Source: JAZKHT01 sp040385245
GTDB taxonomy: Bacteria > Pseudomonadota > Alphaproteobacteria > Rhodobacterales > Rhodobacteraceae
NCBI GenBank assembly: GCA_040385245.1
Contig: JAZKHT010000019.1
Location: 1-37,224, forward strand
DNA length: 37,224 bases
Direction: 5' to 3'
The notes under the pieces are model-generated. The model made no database searches, was not told where the DNA came from, and worked only from the letters and a program-made list of their open reading frames with translations. Each line of letters opens with the position of its first letter. Position 1 is the first letter of the stretch. Positions 1-6,942 of the stretch are shown here, piece by piece. A program made the translations under genes and the position numbers.

Positions 1-388
1 GGGCCAGATCCTTCAGGAACAGCTGGTTCATCGTGCCCTTCAGCCCGACATGCAGCTCGCTGATCACCCCATCGGCCAGCGTCACAATCCCGACCCCGGC
101 GAAGGTCAGCCGTTTAAACAGCGCCGCCACATCCGCCTGATCCCGGCTCAACCGGTCCAGACCCTCGGTCAGCACCAGATCGATCCGCCCCGCCATCGCC
201 TCCTCGATCAGCCCCTGCAGCCCCGGCCGCAGCAAGGAGGCGCCCGAGATCGCCCGGCCCGCAAAGGTCTGCACCACCGTCCAGCCCTCCCGCGCCGCCC
301 GCTCCTGACACACCCGCACCTGATCCTCGATCGATGCATCGCTCTGGCGATCCGACGAATACCGGGCGTAAAGCGCAACGCGGATCAT
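1..388 (-). CDS. Large serine recombinase (resolvase/integrase family), N-terminal part, runs off the left edge
   Basis: Reading leftward from ATG at 388, the protein begins MIRVALYARYSSD, the signature of the resolvase N-terminal domain; one of the serines at residues 11-12 is the expected nucleophile. Further on come the family's conserved SIEDQ segment and the LDRLSRDQAD motif near the active site. A strong ribosome binding site (GAGGAG) lies a few bases upstream of the ATG. Only about 129 residues are inside the window, so the zinc-ribbon and C-terminal DNA-binding parts cannot be checked. Large serine recombinases integrate and excise phages and integrative elements and often sit at the element edge. 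The divergent phage-type gene block to its right fits that role. Family assignment is secure; function as integrase of this block is inferred. Confidence 0.93.
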   Translation of the reverse strand, partial: MIRVALYARYSSDRQSDASIEDQVRVCQERAAREGWTVVQTFAGRAISGASLLRPGLQGLIEEAMAGRIDLVLTEGLDRLSRDQADVAALFKRLTFAGVGIVTLADGVISELHVGLKGTMNQLFLKDLA

Positions 389-442
389 GATGTCTCCTCG
401 TGGAATGACTAGGGAAGGGGGCAGGGTGCCGACATCATGCCA

Positions 443-478
443 TTGACCATCGCAAATGTGTAGTGTGTATTACCCAAA
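443..478 (+). promoter_or_regulatory. Possible promoter giving a leaderless regulator mRNA
   Basis: A TTGACC box at 443-448 is followed, 17 bases later, by TGTATT at 466-471. Transcription from this pair would start close to the ATG at 478. No Shine-Dalgarno sequence precedes either candidate start (GTG 463, ATG 478), which fits a leaderless message. This is inference from sequence only. Confidence 0.35.
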
Positions 479-1557
479 TGAAATTTGGTCCCTACATCCG
501 ACAGAAGCGCGAGGCGATGGCCCTTCAAGGCACGCGTCTCAGCCTCAGAGCCTTCGCCCGGCAGCTCGAAATCGAGCCATCCTATCTCTCCAAGATCGAA
601 CGCGAGGAGTTCGCGCCGCCGTCGGAAGATGTGATCGTCAAGATCGCCCAAGGTCTGGGAGAGGACCCGGATAAGCTCCTCGCCCTCGCCGGGAAGATCG
701 CCTCGGATGTGAAGGAGGCCATCATCGCAAGTGGGGGAGCCTTGGCGTCAGATATACGGCGAGAAAAGTTGCAGCCAGTCAAGCCAGCCCGAACAAAAGG
801 TACTGCCCGAAGCCGTTCCAGAAAAATCTTGCGGGTGGCCGAGCAAGAGTCGAAGCGGGTCCGTTCTTGGAAGATCCTGCCTCGGCATAGTGGGGCAATG
901 GCAATCTCGCTTGAAGTCATGCAGGCCCTGCAGAAAAAATACGACTTGCCGGATGAGGTCACCAAGGAGCTTTGGGTGTCAATTGATGGTGCTATGCAAG
1001 TCGACGCGACTTCAGCGCCTGTGGGGGAAGACGAGAGGTCCAAAGCGGTAGCTGCCAAATCCGAGATGCCGGCACTCCGCAGCCAAATCGCAGCTGCCGT
1101 GACCGCCCTGCAGAAGGCTCAGAAGACGCTTAATAAGCTATACTTCCACGATCCCCTATTCCGAGCCGCCGCTGCCAACCCGTACTGGGAATTTGTGCGG
1201 CGTCTGGACGGACTGGCCGTGGATGCCGAACAGTTTGAACGCGATCTGATCGATTTGCCCAACACGGGTGTGGAGGTCTTGCTCAACGGGGTGGCCAACT
1301 TGAGACCCCTTGAGGATGTGCGCCGGAAACGTCTCTCCTGGGCCGCTTTTACCGCACTGACCAAGGCGGGGCACCAGCTGACTTGGACGAAGGCGACCCG
1401 GACCGAAACACGAAATAGTATCGCGGTTCCAATGGTTAACGAGATTGCCGAAACTCTGATGGACCCTTTCGAGGCCTTTGGCGGAGATGTGCTCTACCTG
1501 GACTGGCAATCTTGGCACTCTGATCCGAATGGACGGGCTGCGAGCATCAGGGATTAA
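478..1557 (+). CDS. XRE-family helix-turn-helix regulator with a long C-terminal region
   Basis: Residues about 1-65 form a Cro/C1-type helix-turn-helix: MKFGPYIRQKREAM at the start, then RAFARQLEIEPSYLSKIER as the helix pair, and a short helical tail (DPDKLLALAGKI) typical of this family. The remaining roughly 290 residues are basic, then helical, and match no family I can name; no HExxH metallopeptidase motif is present, so it is not an ImmA/IrrE-type fusion. ATG at 478 is preferred over GTG at 463 because the domain starts there and a promoter-like pair points to it. The gene is divergent from the serine recombinase, the usual place for a regulator of an integrated element. DNA binding is well supported; the C-terminal role is unknown. 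Confidence 0.8.
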   Translation: MKFGPYIRQKREAMALQGTRLSLRAFARQLEIEPSYLSKIEREEFAPPSEDVIVKIAQGLGEDPDKLLALAGKIASDVKEAIIASGGALASDIRREKLQPVKPARTKGTARSRSRKILRVAEQESKRVRSWKILPRHSGAMAISLEVMQALQKKYDLPDEVTKELWVSIDGAMQVDATSAPVGEDERSKAVAAKSEMPALRSQIAAAVTALQKAQKTLNKLYFHDPLFRAAAANPYWEFVRRLDGLAVDAEQFERDLIDLPNTGVEVLLNGVANLRPLEDVRRKRLSWAAFTALTKAGHQLTWTKATRTETRNSIAVPMVNEIAETLMDPFEAFGGDVLYLDWQSWHSDPNGRAASIRD

Positions 1558-1621
1558 TCGCGCGCCAGAGCGCGCCATTGGTAACTTTGCCGGTCTCGCC
1601 CAGCAGGTCCACCCTAGTGCC

Positions 1622-1792
1622 ATGTCAAAAGGCACAACCCAAACAACACCGAACACATGCGATGAGGCGGCGGTCGAAAAGGCCGTCATGGCGCTGGTGC
1701 GCCTCTTTGCTGTGCAAGCCGTGATCGAGGGTTCTGCCGCGTTGCAAGAGGACCGGCACAATGAACAAACAGACCACCAAGACGGGCTCTGA
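1622..1792 (+). CDS. Small hypothetical protein (56 residues)
   Basis: A short ORF begins ATG at 1622 (MSKGTTQTTPNTCDE) and overlaps the next gene by 32 bases in another frame. There is no clear ribosome binding site. Its central segment EKAVMALVRLFAVQAV resembles AKAMAFLRTFALDALL in the following ORF, suggesting the two small proteins are related. Upstream in-frame starts exist inside the regulator gene but are unlikely. No family is recognised. Reality of the gene is uncertain and rests on the resemblance and on the tight packing of this block. Confidence 0.4.
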   Translation: MSKGTTQTTPNTCDEAAVEKAVMALVRLFAVQAVIEGSAALQEDRHNEQTDHQDGL

Positions 1793-1979
1793 GGTCACAC
1801 AGCCCCACCCACCGACGCGCGCCGACGTCGCACGCGCAAAGGCGATGGCGTTCCTGCGCACATTCGCATTGGACGCTCTTCTGGCCGACCCCCATCGCTG
1901 CCGCAGCGCCATCGAGTTTGTCGTGGTGCTGGCAGTGGCATTGATTGCGTTCATCGCGAAACTGGGGGCGGGGCAATGA
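1761..1979 (+). CDS. Small hypothetical protein with one hydrophobic C-terminal segment
   Basis: This 72-residue protein has a ribosome binding site (GAGGACC) eight bases before its ATG. An amphipathic helix (AKAMAFLRTFALDALLADP) is followed by a hydrophobic stretch, FVVVLAVALIAFIAKL, that could cross the membrane. Its TGA overlaps the ATG of the next gene (ATGA), indicating translational coupling within the replication-type operon. It shares a helical segment with the small ORF just upstream. Small proteins of this kind are common beside phage replication genes, but I do not recognise the family. Confidence 0.6.
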   Translation: MNKQTTKTGSEVTQPHPPTRADVARAKAMAFLRTFALDALLADPHRCRSAIEFVVVLAVALIAFIAKLGAGQ

Positions 1980-2410
1980 GCTTGCTCGCGCTGAAATGGG
2001 TGTTTGATCGTCTCGACTGCCCGGAGCTGAAGCCGACCGAACGCTGTGTTCTGCAGTACCTCTGCTATCGCTCCAACGACAAGACCGGGGAGTGCTTCCC
2101 GTCCATGTTGACCATCGCCACGCACAGCGGCGTCTCGGAACGCCGTGCGCGCGGCGCTGTCCGCGACCTGGAGGCACGCGGCTTGATCAAGAGCATCCGC
2201 CGCGTCGGCCAAGCCGGCAACTCCTCCAATCAGTACGATATCGCGGTCTTCAACCGTACACTTCACACCGGCATAAAAAAGCAGGGCGAGACCGGCACCC
2301 CCTTGCCGGGCACCGACCGGCAGACGGTTGCCGGCGATAAGGGACTCCATAAGGAAAAGCGCCGCAGTGACTTCCTCGCCAAGGGCAAGGGACAAGGGGA
2401 GGGGGCATGA
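1976..2410 (+). CDS. Helix-turn-helix replication-type protein
   Basis: A 144-residue protein with a winged helix-turn-helix typical of phage and plasmid replication initiation proteins. ALKWVFDRLDCPELKPTERC is the first helix region, then CFPSMLTIATHSGVSERRAR and the recognition helix, then a wing (LIKSIRRVGQAGNSSNQYDI). The tail is basic and low in structure. It overlaps the gene before by an ATGA and the helicase after by an ATGA, so it is part of one translationally coupled unit. Its place directly before helicase and primase genes suggests origin recognition or helicase loading, as in many temperate phages; that role is inferred. Confidence 0.8.
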   Translation: MSLLALKWVFDRLDCPELKPTERCVLQYLCYRSNDKTGECFPSMLTIATHSGVSERRARGAVRDLEARGLIKSIRRVGQAGNSSNQYDIAVFNRTLHTGIKKQGETGTPLPGTDRQTVAGDKGLHKEKRRSDFLAKGKGQGEGA

Positions 2411-3897
2411 AGGATTTGCTCACCCACGCAGGGCTGCAGCTGAATCCGCGGGTCCTTACAGACGACCAGGCGGCCGTAATCCGCAAGTTGCACCTTTCTC
2501 TTGGCAAGGGCCACACGCGCGTCGTGGTCCAAGCCCCGACAGGGTTTGGGAAAACGATCATTATCGCCAAATTGGTCAAATCCGCGGTGGATGCGGGCCA
2601 GCGCGTGCTGATCACCGTCACCCGCCTTGAGTTGATCAATCAGACCACGAGCGCCTTGTCCGATGAGGGCGTCTTCGACGTCGGCATCCTGCAAGGCAAC
2701 AATCTGCGGTCAAATTACCTGGCAGATGTGCAGGTGGCGACGCTGCAGACCCTCGTACGGCGCAAGGCCATTCCCAGCGACTTTGATCTGGTGCTGGTGG
2801 ATGAATGCCACGAGAACCACAAAATCCTGTACGATCTGATGGACCGCTGGACTGCGGTGCCCTTCATCGGCTTCTCGGCAACGCCGTGGGCGAAGGGGAT
2901 GGGGAAGCATTGGGGGCCGTTGATCCAGGCGGCGACATTGCAATCGCTGATCGATCAGGGGCGTCTCTCGCAATTCCGTGTCTTCGCCCCTGATACCCCT
3001 GATCTGACCCATGTGAAGGTCGTGGCCGGTGAGTACAACGGCGCCCAGACAGAACGTATCATGGCGGCGCCGCAACTGATTGGCTCGGTCGTGGAAACAT
3101 GGCTCGAGAAGGGTGATGATCGCCCGACGCTTTGCTTTTGCGTAAACCGCGCACACGCACGCAGTGTGGCGAACCGCTTCACCCAGAAAGGCATTGCCGC
3201 GGCCTACGTTGACGGGCGTACAGATAGCGTCGAGCGCGAGCTGATCCGCCAGAAGTACGCGGCAGGCGAGATCCGCATCGTCTGTTCGGTGCGCACGATG
3301 ACCACGGGGATCGACTGGCCGGTGTCCTGCATCATTGATGCCGCACCGACCAGATCCGAGATACTGCACGTCCAGAAGATAGGTCGTGGCCTGCGCATCA
3401 AGCCGGGCACGGAAGATCTCGTTGTCCTTGACCATGCCGGGAATACCCTTCGATTGGGTCTGGTCACCGACATCCACAATGATCAGCTTGATGATGGCAC
3501 CAAACGCAAACGCGCCTCGGCCAAGCGCAAAGTGCCACTGCCAAGACCTTGCATTGGCTGCGGTGTTCTCTTCATTGGGCAGCGCTGCGAGCACTGCGGC
3601 CACCTTCGTGAAGCTCTCTGCAAGGTCACCGAGGCAGATGGCGAGCTTGTGGAATACACCTCGTCGGATCGCCCGGAGCCCACCGTCGCCATCAAGCAGG
3701 ATTGGTATGGGCAACTGCGCCATATCGCAGGATCGCGGGGCTATAAATTGGTGTGGGCTGACAAAAACTTCCAGCGGAAATTCGGCTGCGCTCCGACCGG
3801 TCTCCAAAAAATAACTCTGAAGCCGACACGGCCGGTGCTGAACTATGTGCAGTCAGACAACATCAGGTTCGCCAAGCAAAAGGAGAAGCGCGCATGA
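2407..3897 (+). CDS. Phage-type superfamily 2 DEAD/DEAH-like helicase
   Basis: The 496-residue protein carries the SF2 helicase set: Walker A APTGFGKT at residues 43-50, motif II DECH near residue 137, motif III-like GFSATPW, and motif VI QKIGRGLRI. After the helicase core, near residue 381, there are two CxxC pairs (CIGCG and CEHCG) that could bind zinc, then a basic tail. ATP-driven unwinding or remodelling of DNA during element replication is the likely role. It begins inside the stop of the upstream HTH gene and ends inside the start of the primase gene, so the three are co-translated. Domain assignment is firm; whether it is a replicative helicase or a RecG/RadD-like repair type is not settled. 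Confidence 0.92.
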   Translation: MKDLLTHAGLQLNPRVLTDDQAAVIRKLHLSLGKGHTRVVVQAPTGFGKTIIIAKLVKSAVDAGQRVLITVTRLELINQTTSALSDEGVFDVGILQGNNLRSNYLADVQVATLQTLVRRKAIPSDFDLVLVDECHENHKILYDLMDRWTAVPFIGFSATPWAKGMGKHWGPLIQAATLQSLIDQGRLSQFRVFAPDTPDLTHVKVVAGEYNGAQTERIMAAPQLIGSVVETWLEKGDDRPTLCFCVNRAHARSVANRFTQKGIAAAYVDGRTDSVERELIRQKYAAGEIRIVCSVRTMTTGIDWPVSCIIDAAPTRSEILHVQKIGRGLRIKPGTEDLVVLDHAGNTLRLGLVTDIHNDQLDDGTKRKRASAKRKVPLPRPCIGCGVLFIGQRCEHCGHLREALCKVTEADGELVEYTSSDRPEPTVAIKQDWYGQLRHIAGSRGYKLVWADKNFQRKFGCAPTGLQKITLKPTRPVLNYVQSDNIRFAKQKEKRA

Positions 3898-4814
3898 ACC
3901 GCGTGATGGATCTCGCCCGCGGCAAATGGCGCGGTTTGTTGTTGTCACTGGGCCTGCCAGAGGAGTGCCTGACCAACAAGCACGGACCCTGTCCGGTGTG
4001 CGGCGGCCAGGACCGCTTCCGGTTTGACGATAAGGAGGGCAGGGGGACCTTCTTTTGCAGCCACTGCAAACCAGGAGACGGGATGCACCTGGCGCAACTT
4101 TTTACCAAGCGCTCCTTTGGGGATTTGGCGCGGGAGATCGAGGCCAAGGTCACTGGCATAGCGTCCAGCGCGCCCTTGGAAAACAAAATCGAAATGGCGG
4201 GCCGTTCCAACTTCCTGGGGCTGTGGAACATGGGATCTGAAGTCACGAGCAACTGCTTGGCCGGGAGATACCTGCAGGCGCGCGGCCTCGTGCTGCCCGA
4301 TCCCGCATCCGTCCGCTTCCATCCCAAGTGCAAAGATTTATTTGGGGGGGTGCACCCGGCAATGTTGGCCTTGGTGACGGACAAAAGCGGCGTACCGGTT
4401 CAGTTGCACCGCACATTCCTCGACCCCAGCGGCGCCCGGAAAGCCGAGATCGACAAACCGCGCCGCTTCATGAAAGGCCCGATTGCCAAAGGCGCGTCTG
4501 TCCGTCTCTTTCCGTTCCAGGGCGGAGAGATCGGGATCGCCGAAGGGATTGAAACCGCAATTGCCGCAAGCATTCTGTACGACCTACCGGTCTGGGCCGC
4601 ACTGAATGCGAGCCTCCTTGCCGGTTGGGTCCCGCCCGAGGGGTGCCGGTCTGTCCGGATCTTTGCTGACAATGATGAACATCACGTCGGTCGCGAGGCC
4701 GCCAGAAAACTGGCCCGCCGGCTGTTTGCGGACGGACTGCAGGTAAAGATATCGATGCCGAGCGAGGTCTGCGCTGACTGCAATGACGTGCTGCTGCGGC
4801 GGCGCGCGGGTTAA
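3894..4814 (+). CDS. Phage-type DNA primase, zinc finger plus Toprim
   Basis: This 306-residue protein resembles the primase part of P4 alpha-type and other phage primases. A zinc finger is visible as PCPVCGG (Cys33, Cys36) and FFCSHC (Cys55, Cys58). A Toprim domain follows, with the acidic motif GIAEGIETAIAA near residue 220 and the second motif IFADNDEHHVGR near residue 258. It would make RNA primers for element replication. It lacks a fused helicase domain, and the separate helicase gene directly upstream fits that gap. The ATGA overlap with the helicase supports coupled synthesis. Confidence in family is high. Confidence 0.92.
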   Translation: MNRVMDLARGKWRGLLLSLGLPEECLTNKHGPCPVCGGQDRFRFDDKEGRGTFFCSHCKPGDGMHLAQLFTKRSFGDLAREIEAKVTGIASSAPLENKIEMAGRSNFLGLWNMGSEVTSNCLAGRYLQARGLVLPDPASVRFHPKCKDLFGGVHPAMLALVTDKSGVPVQLHRTFLDPSGARKAEIDKPRRFMKGPIAKGASVRLFPFQGGEIGIAEGIETAIAASILYDLPVWAALNASLLAGWVPPEGCRSVRIFADNDEHHVGREAARKLARRLFADGLQVKISMPSEVCADCNDVLLRRRAG

Positions 4815-4828
4815 AGGGGGACGGGGCA

Positions 4829-5410
4829 ATGAAACGCAATTCGGAACAGGTCAAGGCGACTGGCGATGCCGACGGCGAAGACGCATCGGCCATGGACACC
4901 AAAGTTGCTGTCCCCTTGGGTAAAGGCATGCGACCGACCTTGGCGCTGAACGGCCTCGATTTGGGTGCCATCGTCACCGCCGGACCAACGAATGAGATGT
5001 TGAAGCTCATTTTTGGCGTAAAGACCGACCCCGCGGCATTAGGGCTGTTCCTCACCACCTTGACCGGGCTGGGTCTGGCTGGAGCGCCCTTTCGCGACTT
5101 CGCTTTTGCGATGGGCGCAGAAATGGAGCCAGGCAATGCCTTTGAGGCAATGCTTGTCGCACAGATTGCTGTCACGCACAGCGCAATGATGGCGGCCTCA
5201 CAGCAGGCGTGGGACGCGCCTTCCATTGAAGCGCGCGAGGCCTATGACCGGATCGTCAACCGTCTTGCCCGGACTTGTCTGGCCCAGATGGAACAGTTCA
5301 GACGCCAGCGGCAAGGAAATGCCCAAATTGTCCGCGTCGAGCATGTCACCGTCAATGAAGGTGGGCAGGCAATCGTGGGCAATATCACCGGCAAGCCGGG
5401 TGTCTCGTGA
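4829..5410 (+). CDS. Hypothetical protein of the phage-like block
   Basis: A 193-residue protein with a G-rich ribosome binding region before the ATG. It is mildly hydrophobic in the middle (GLFLTTLTGLGLAGAPF) and has helical sequence rich in Met and Ala around residues 90-150. No catalytic motif is seen. Its stop overlaps the GTG start of the next gene, so it belongs to the same operon as the primase. In phage islands this position often holds a small protein before the packaging genes, but I do not recognise this family and assign no function. Confidence 0.7.
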   Translation: MKRNSEQVKATGDADGEDASAMDTKVAVPLGKGMRPTLALNGLDLGAIVTAGPTNEMLKLIFGVKTDPAALGLFLTTLTGLGLAGAPFRDFAFAMGAEMEPGNAFEAMLVAQIAVTHSAMMAASQQAWDAPSIEAREAYDRIVNRLARTCLAQMEQFRRQRQGNAQIVRVEHVTVNEGGQAIVGNITGKPGVS

Positions 5411-5658
5411 AAATCGACGCTAACCCCATGCAAAGTGCGCACAAAGCAGCACGCTGCAAGGCGACGGCCAAGTCCACGGGCATCCGGTGTGGTGCGCCAG
5501 CGGTCCGTGGATGGGCTGTCTGCCGGATGCATGGTGCGCGGGGTGGCGCGCCGCCGAATGACCAGCACCCCAGCTTCAAAACCGGATTGCGCTCGAAGCG
5601 CTATTCCCAGCTGCGAAAACTGGCAATGGCCTTGGCAAAGAACTCATATCCGGCTTGA
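5407..5658 (+). CDS. HGARGGAP-type small phage protein, probably cut short by a frameshift
   Basis: The protein has two small cysteine-containing segments (ARCKATAKSTGIRCGAPAVRG and CRMHGARGGAP), the recognisable pattern of small proteins encoded just before phage terminase genes. It starts at a GTG that overlaps the previous stop. The reading frame ends at 5658, yet a plausible continuation in the next frame runs to the TGA at 5872 (PEEWKEVYWERSHTG, then DRLNAVDKLGRDLG). That continuation has no good start codon of its own, so a frameshift near 5630-5660 is likely, by decay or possibly programmed. No terminase gene follows, so the phage block is truncated here. Confidence 0.65.
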   Translation: MKIDANPMQSAHKAARCKATAKSTGIRCGAPAVRGWAVCRMHGARGGAPPNDQHPSFKTGLRSKRYSQLRKLAMALAKNSYPA

Positions 5659-5872
5659 AGGCGCAATCCTTCCTGAGGAATGGAAGGAAGTATACTGGGA
5701 AAGGTCTCACACGGGACCGATCAAGCCGCTCGACCGGCTGAACGCAGTGGACAAGCTGGGCCGCGACCTCGGGACGGGTGACAAGGCCGCCAATGACAGC
5801 ATGAACGCCCTAACCGAGGCGGTGATCGCCATTGGCCGCAAGGGCAGTTCCGCGCCGCTGGATGCTGACTGA
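5659..5872 (+). pseudogene. Likely out-of-frame 3' part of the preceding small phage gene
   Basis: Frame +2 is open from before 5640 to the TGA at 5872 and encodes protein-like helical sequence (EGAILPEEWKEVYWER, then AANDSMNALTEAVIAIGRKG). No ATG or ribosome binding site in this frame marks an independent gene after 5640. The simplest reading is that it was once joined to the HGARGGAP-type gene. It could instead be a separate gene whose start has been lost. Confidence 0.45.
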
Positions 5873-5877
5873 GGGCG

Positions 5878-6271
5878 GTGGATGAAGCGAGCTGGTACTC
5901 TGACCATATCCCCAATTTTGGGGAAATGGTCATTCCCCTCCGGAAACTGGGGCGGTGCGTTGGCCGAGGTGACATCCGAGAGGATCAGGACTGGCGCAAT
6001 CGGGTGAGTGTCGCCAACCGCAACGGTGCCACTCGGGACATCGAAACCACCGGACCAGGAGCCGAGCTTGGCAATTGTATGTGCCCCCAATTTTGAGGAG
6101 ACCTGCGCTGAGGCCGCAATTCCCAATGGCGGGGCTCGTTCGTCCAAGGACTACCGCTTGATCCGCAACGCGTTCACTTTGCTTGCCATGGGTTTCGCCG
6201 GCGAAAAGGCGCTGCATGTTAACTTGCGTCGCCCCACTTTATTCCTGCTCAGGGGCGCTGGATCAGACTGA
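5878..6271 (+). pseudogene. Decayed Rha-type phage regulatory protein
   Basis: In the frame ending at 6271 the sequence DYRLIRNAFTLLAMGFAGEKAL closely follows the hallmark of Rha-family phage regulators (TRDGFTLLAMGFTGKKAL), preceded by APNFEETCAEA, as in Rha proteins where PNF-type residues come before the conserved Tyr-Arg segment. After EKAL the match stops abruptly. A neighbouring frame (5878-6096) holds IPNFGEM and ANRNGATRDIETTG, which look like further Rha-type pieces, so at least one frameshift and a 3' truncation are likely. Rha proteins regulate temperate phage growth. The remnant supports a prophage origin for the left block. The convergent nuclease gene overlaps its 3' end. Confidence 0.6.
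5902..5931. repeat. 30-bp near-perfect palindrome
   Basis: The arms GACCATATCCCCAA and TTGGGGAAATGGTC meet around the centre with two mismatched positions. It lies near the front of the decayed Rha-type region. A degenerate relative (CCCCCAATTTTGAGGAG) occurs at 6083-6099. It may be an operator of the element's regulator, or simply coding sequence, because both copies spell PNF-type segments (IPNFGEM, APNFEET) seen in Rha-type proteins. Confidence 0.5.
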
Positions 6272-6857
6272 TCAACCTGGCGCCAAGCGAGGCAAGACGT
6301 GGCGTGAGGACGGCTCGGTCAACGGATCGACTGAAGCCTGTAACCAGGATGATGCCGATCCCAAGCGGGTTATGGTCCGTCGCGGCGTCCGAGGTCAGGC
6401 GTTCCAGTCCGCTCTGAGATTTGCCTGCGGCATACCAGGCCGCCGCCGCCATGCGTTCCAGCGATTTATAGGAATGGAAATAGCCACCCTTTGCGGTCTG
6501 CGCGATGCTGAAGACATCGTAATTTCCAGACCGACCGGAAACCCCCGTTTCTCGCAGATCATTCAGATCAGACTCGGTCTCAATCAAGGCGACAACCCGC
6601 TCCTCATTCCGAACGACAAGGTCGATGCGGCGCCGACCCGGGGTTGCCACAACCTTTCCATCGGCTTTGTCGCGCCAGACGGGCAGACCGCCGGGGAGGA
6701 AGCAACGCAGGTCCTCGACATCCACGTCATATCCCGCGTTGGTCAGGACGTCGGCAATGCGTGGCTGCAGAAGGCTTTTCCCGATCTTTCCACTTACACG
6801 AAGATCAGCAGTGCCTGTGCGAATGAGATCCTCGACCCGCTTCGTTTCAGTAAACAT
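6249..6857 (-). CDS. Putative PD-(D/E)XK-type nuclease, fourth gene of a four-gene set
   Basis: A 202-residue protein with a good ribosome binding site (GGGAG, seven bases before ATG 6857). RRRIDLVVRNEERVVALIETES carries an Asp79 followed by Glu93 and Glu95 on what looks like a beta-hairpin, the arrangement of PD-(D/E)XK endonucleases, although the last catalytic lysine is replaced by Glu (ExE). A preceding LLQPRIADVLTNAGYDVDVE segment resembles the usual N-terminal helix and strand. The gene follows the 421-residue gene after an 85-base gap on the same strand. Such a nuclease in accessory DNA fits a restriction or anti-phage role. The fold call is moderate and rests on motif reading only; another alpha/beta fold is possible. 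Confidence 0.6.
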   Translation of the reverse strand: MFTETKRVEDLIRTGTADLRVSGKIGKSLLQPRIADVLTNAGYDVDVEDLRCFLPGGLPVWRDKADGKVVATPGRRRIDLVVRNEERVVALIETESDLNDLRETGVSGRSGNYDVFSIAQTAKGGYFHSYKSLERMAAAAWYAAGKSQSGLERLTSDAATDHNPLGIGIILVTGFSRSVDRAVLTPRLASLGARLISLIQRP

Positions 6858-6942
6858 TCCAACTCCCTTTCTTTGTCAAAAATCGACCCATGTGGGGCTC
6901 GCAAGATTCAAATGGGTCGTTGTTGCAGACCTGGTATTGGCG

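Noticed and set aside
2710..3807. 365-residue minus-strand frame under the helicase
   Set aside because: Antisense to a gene with full helicase motifs; composition typical of a shadow frame.
5707..6147. Minus-strand 146-residue frame opposite the Rha remnant
   Set aside because: Reads well in places, but the plus strand carries the Rha hallmark; no ribosome binding site seen.
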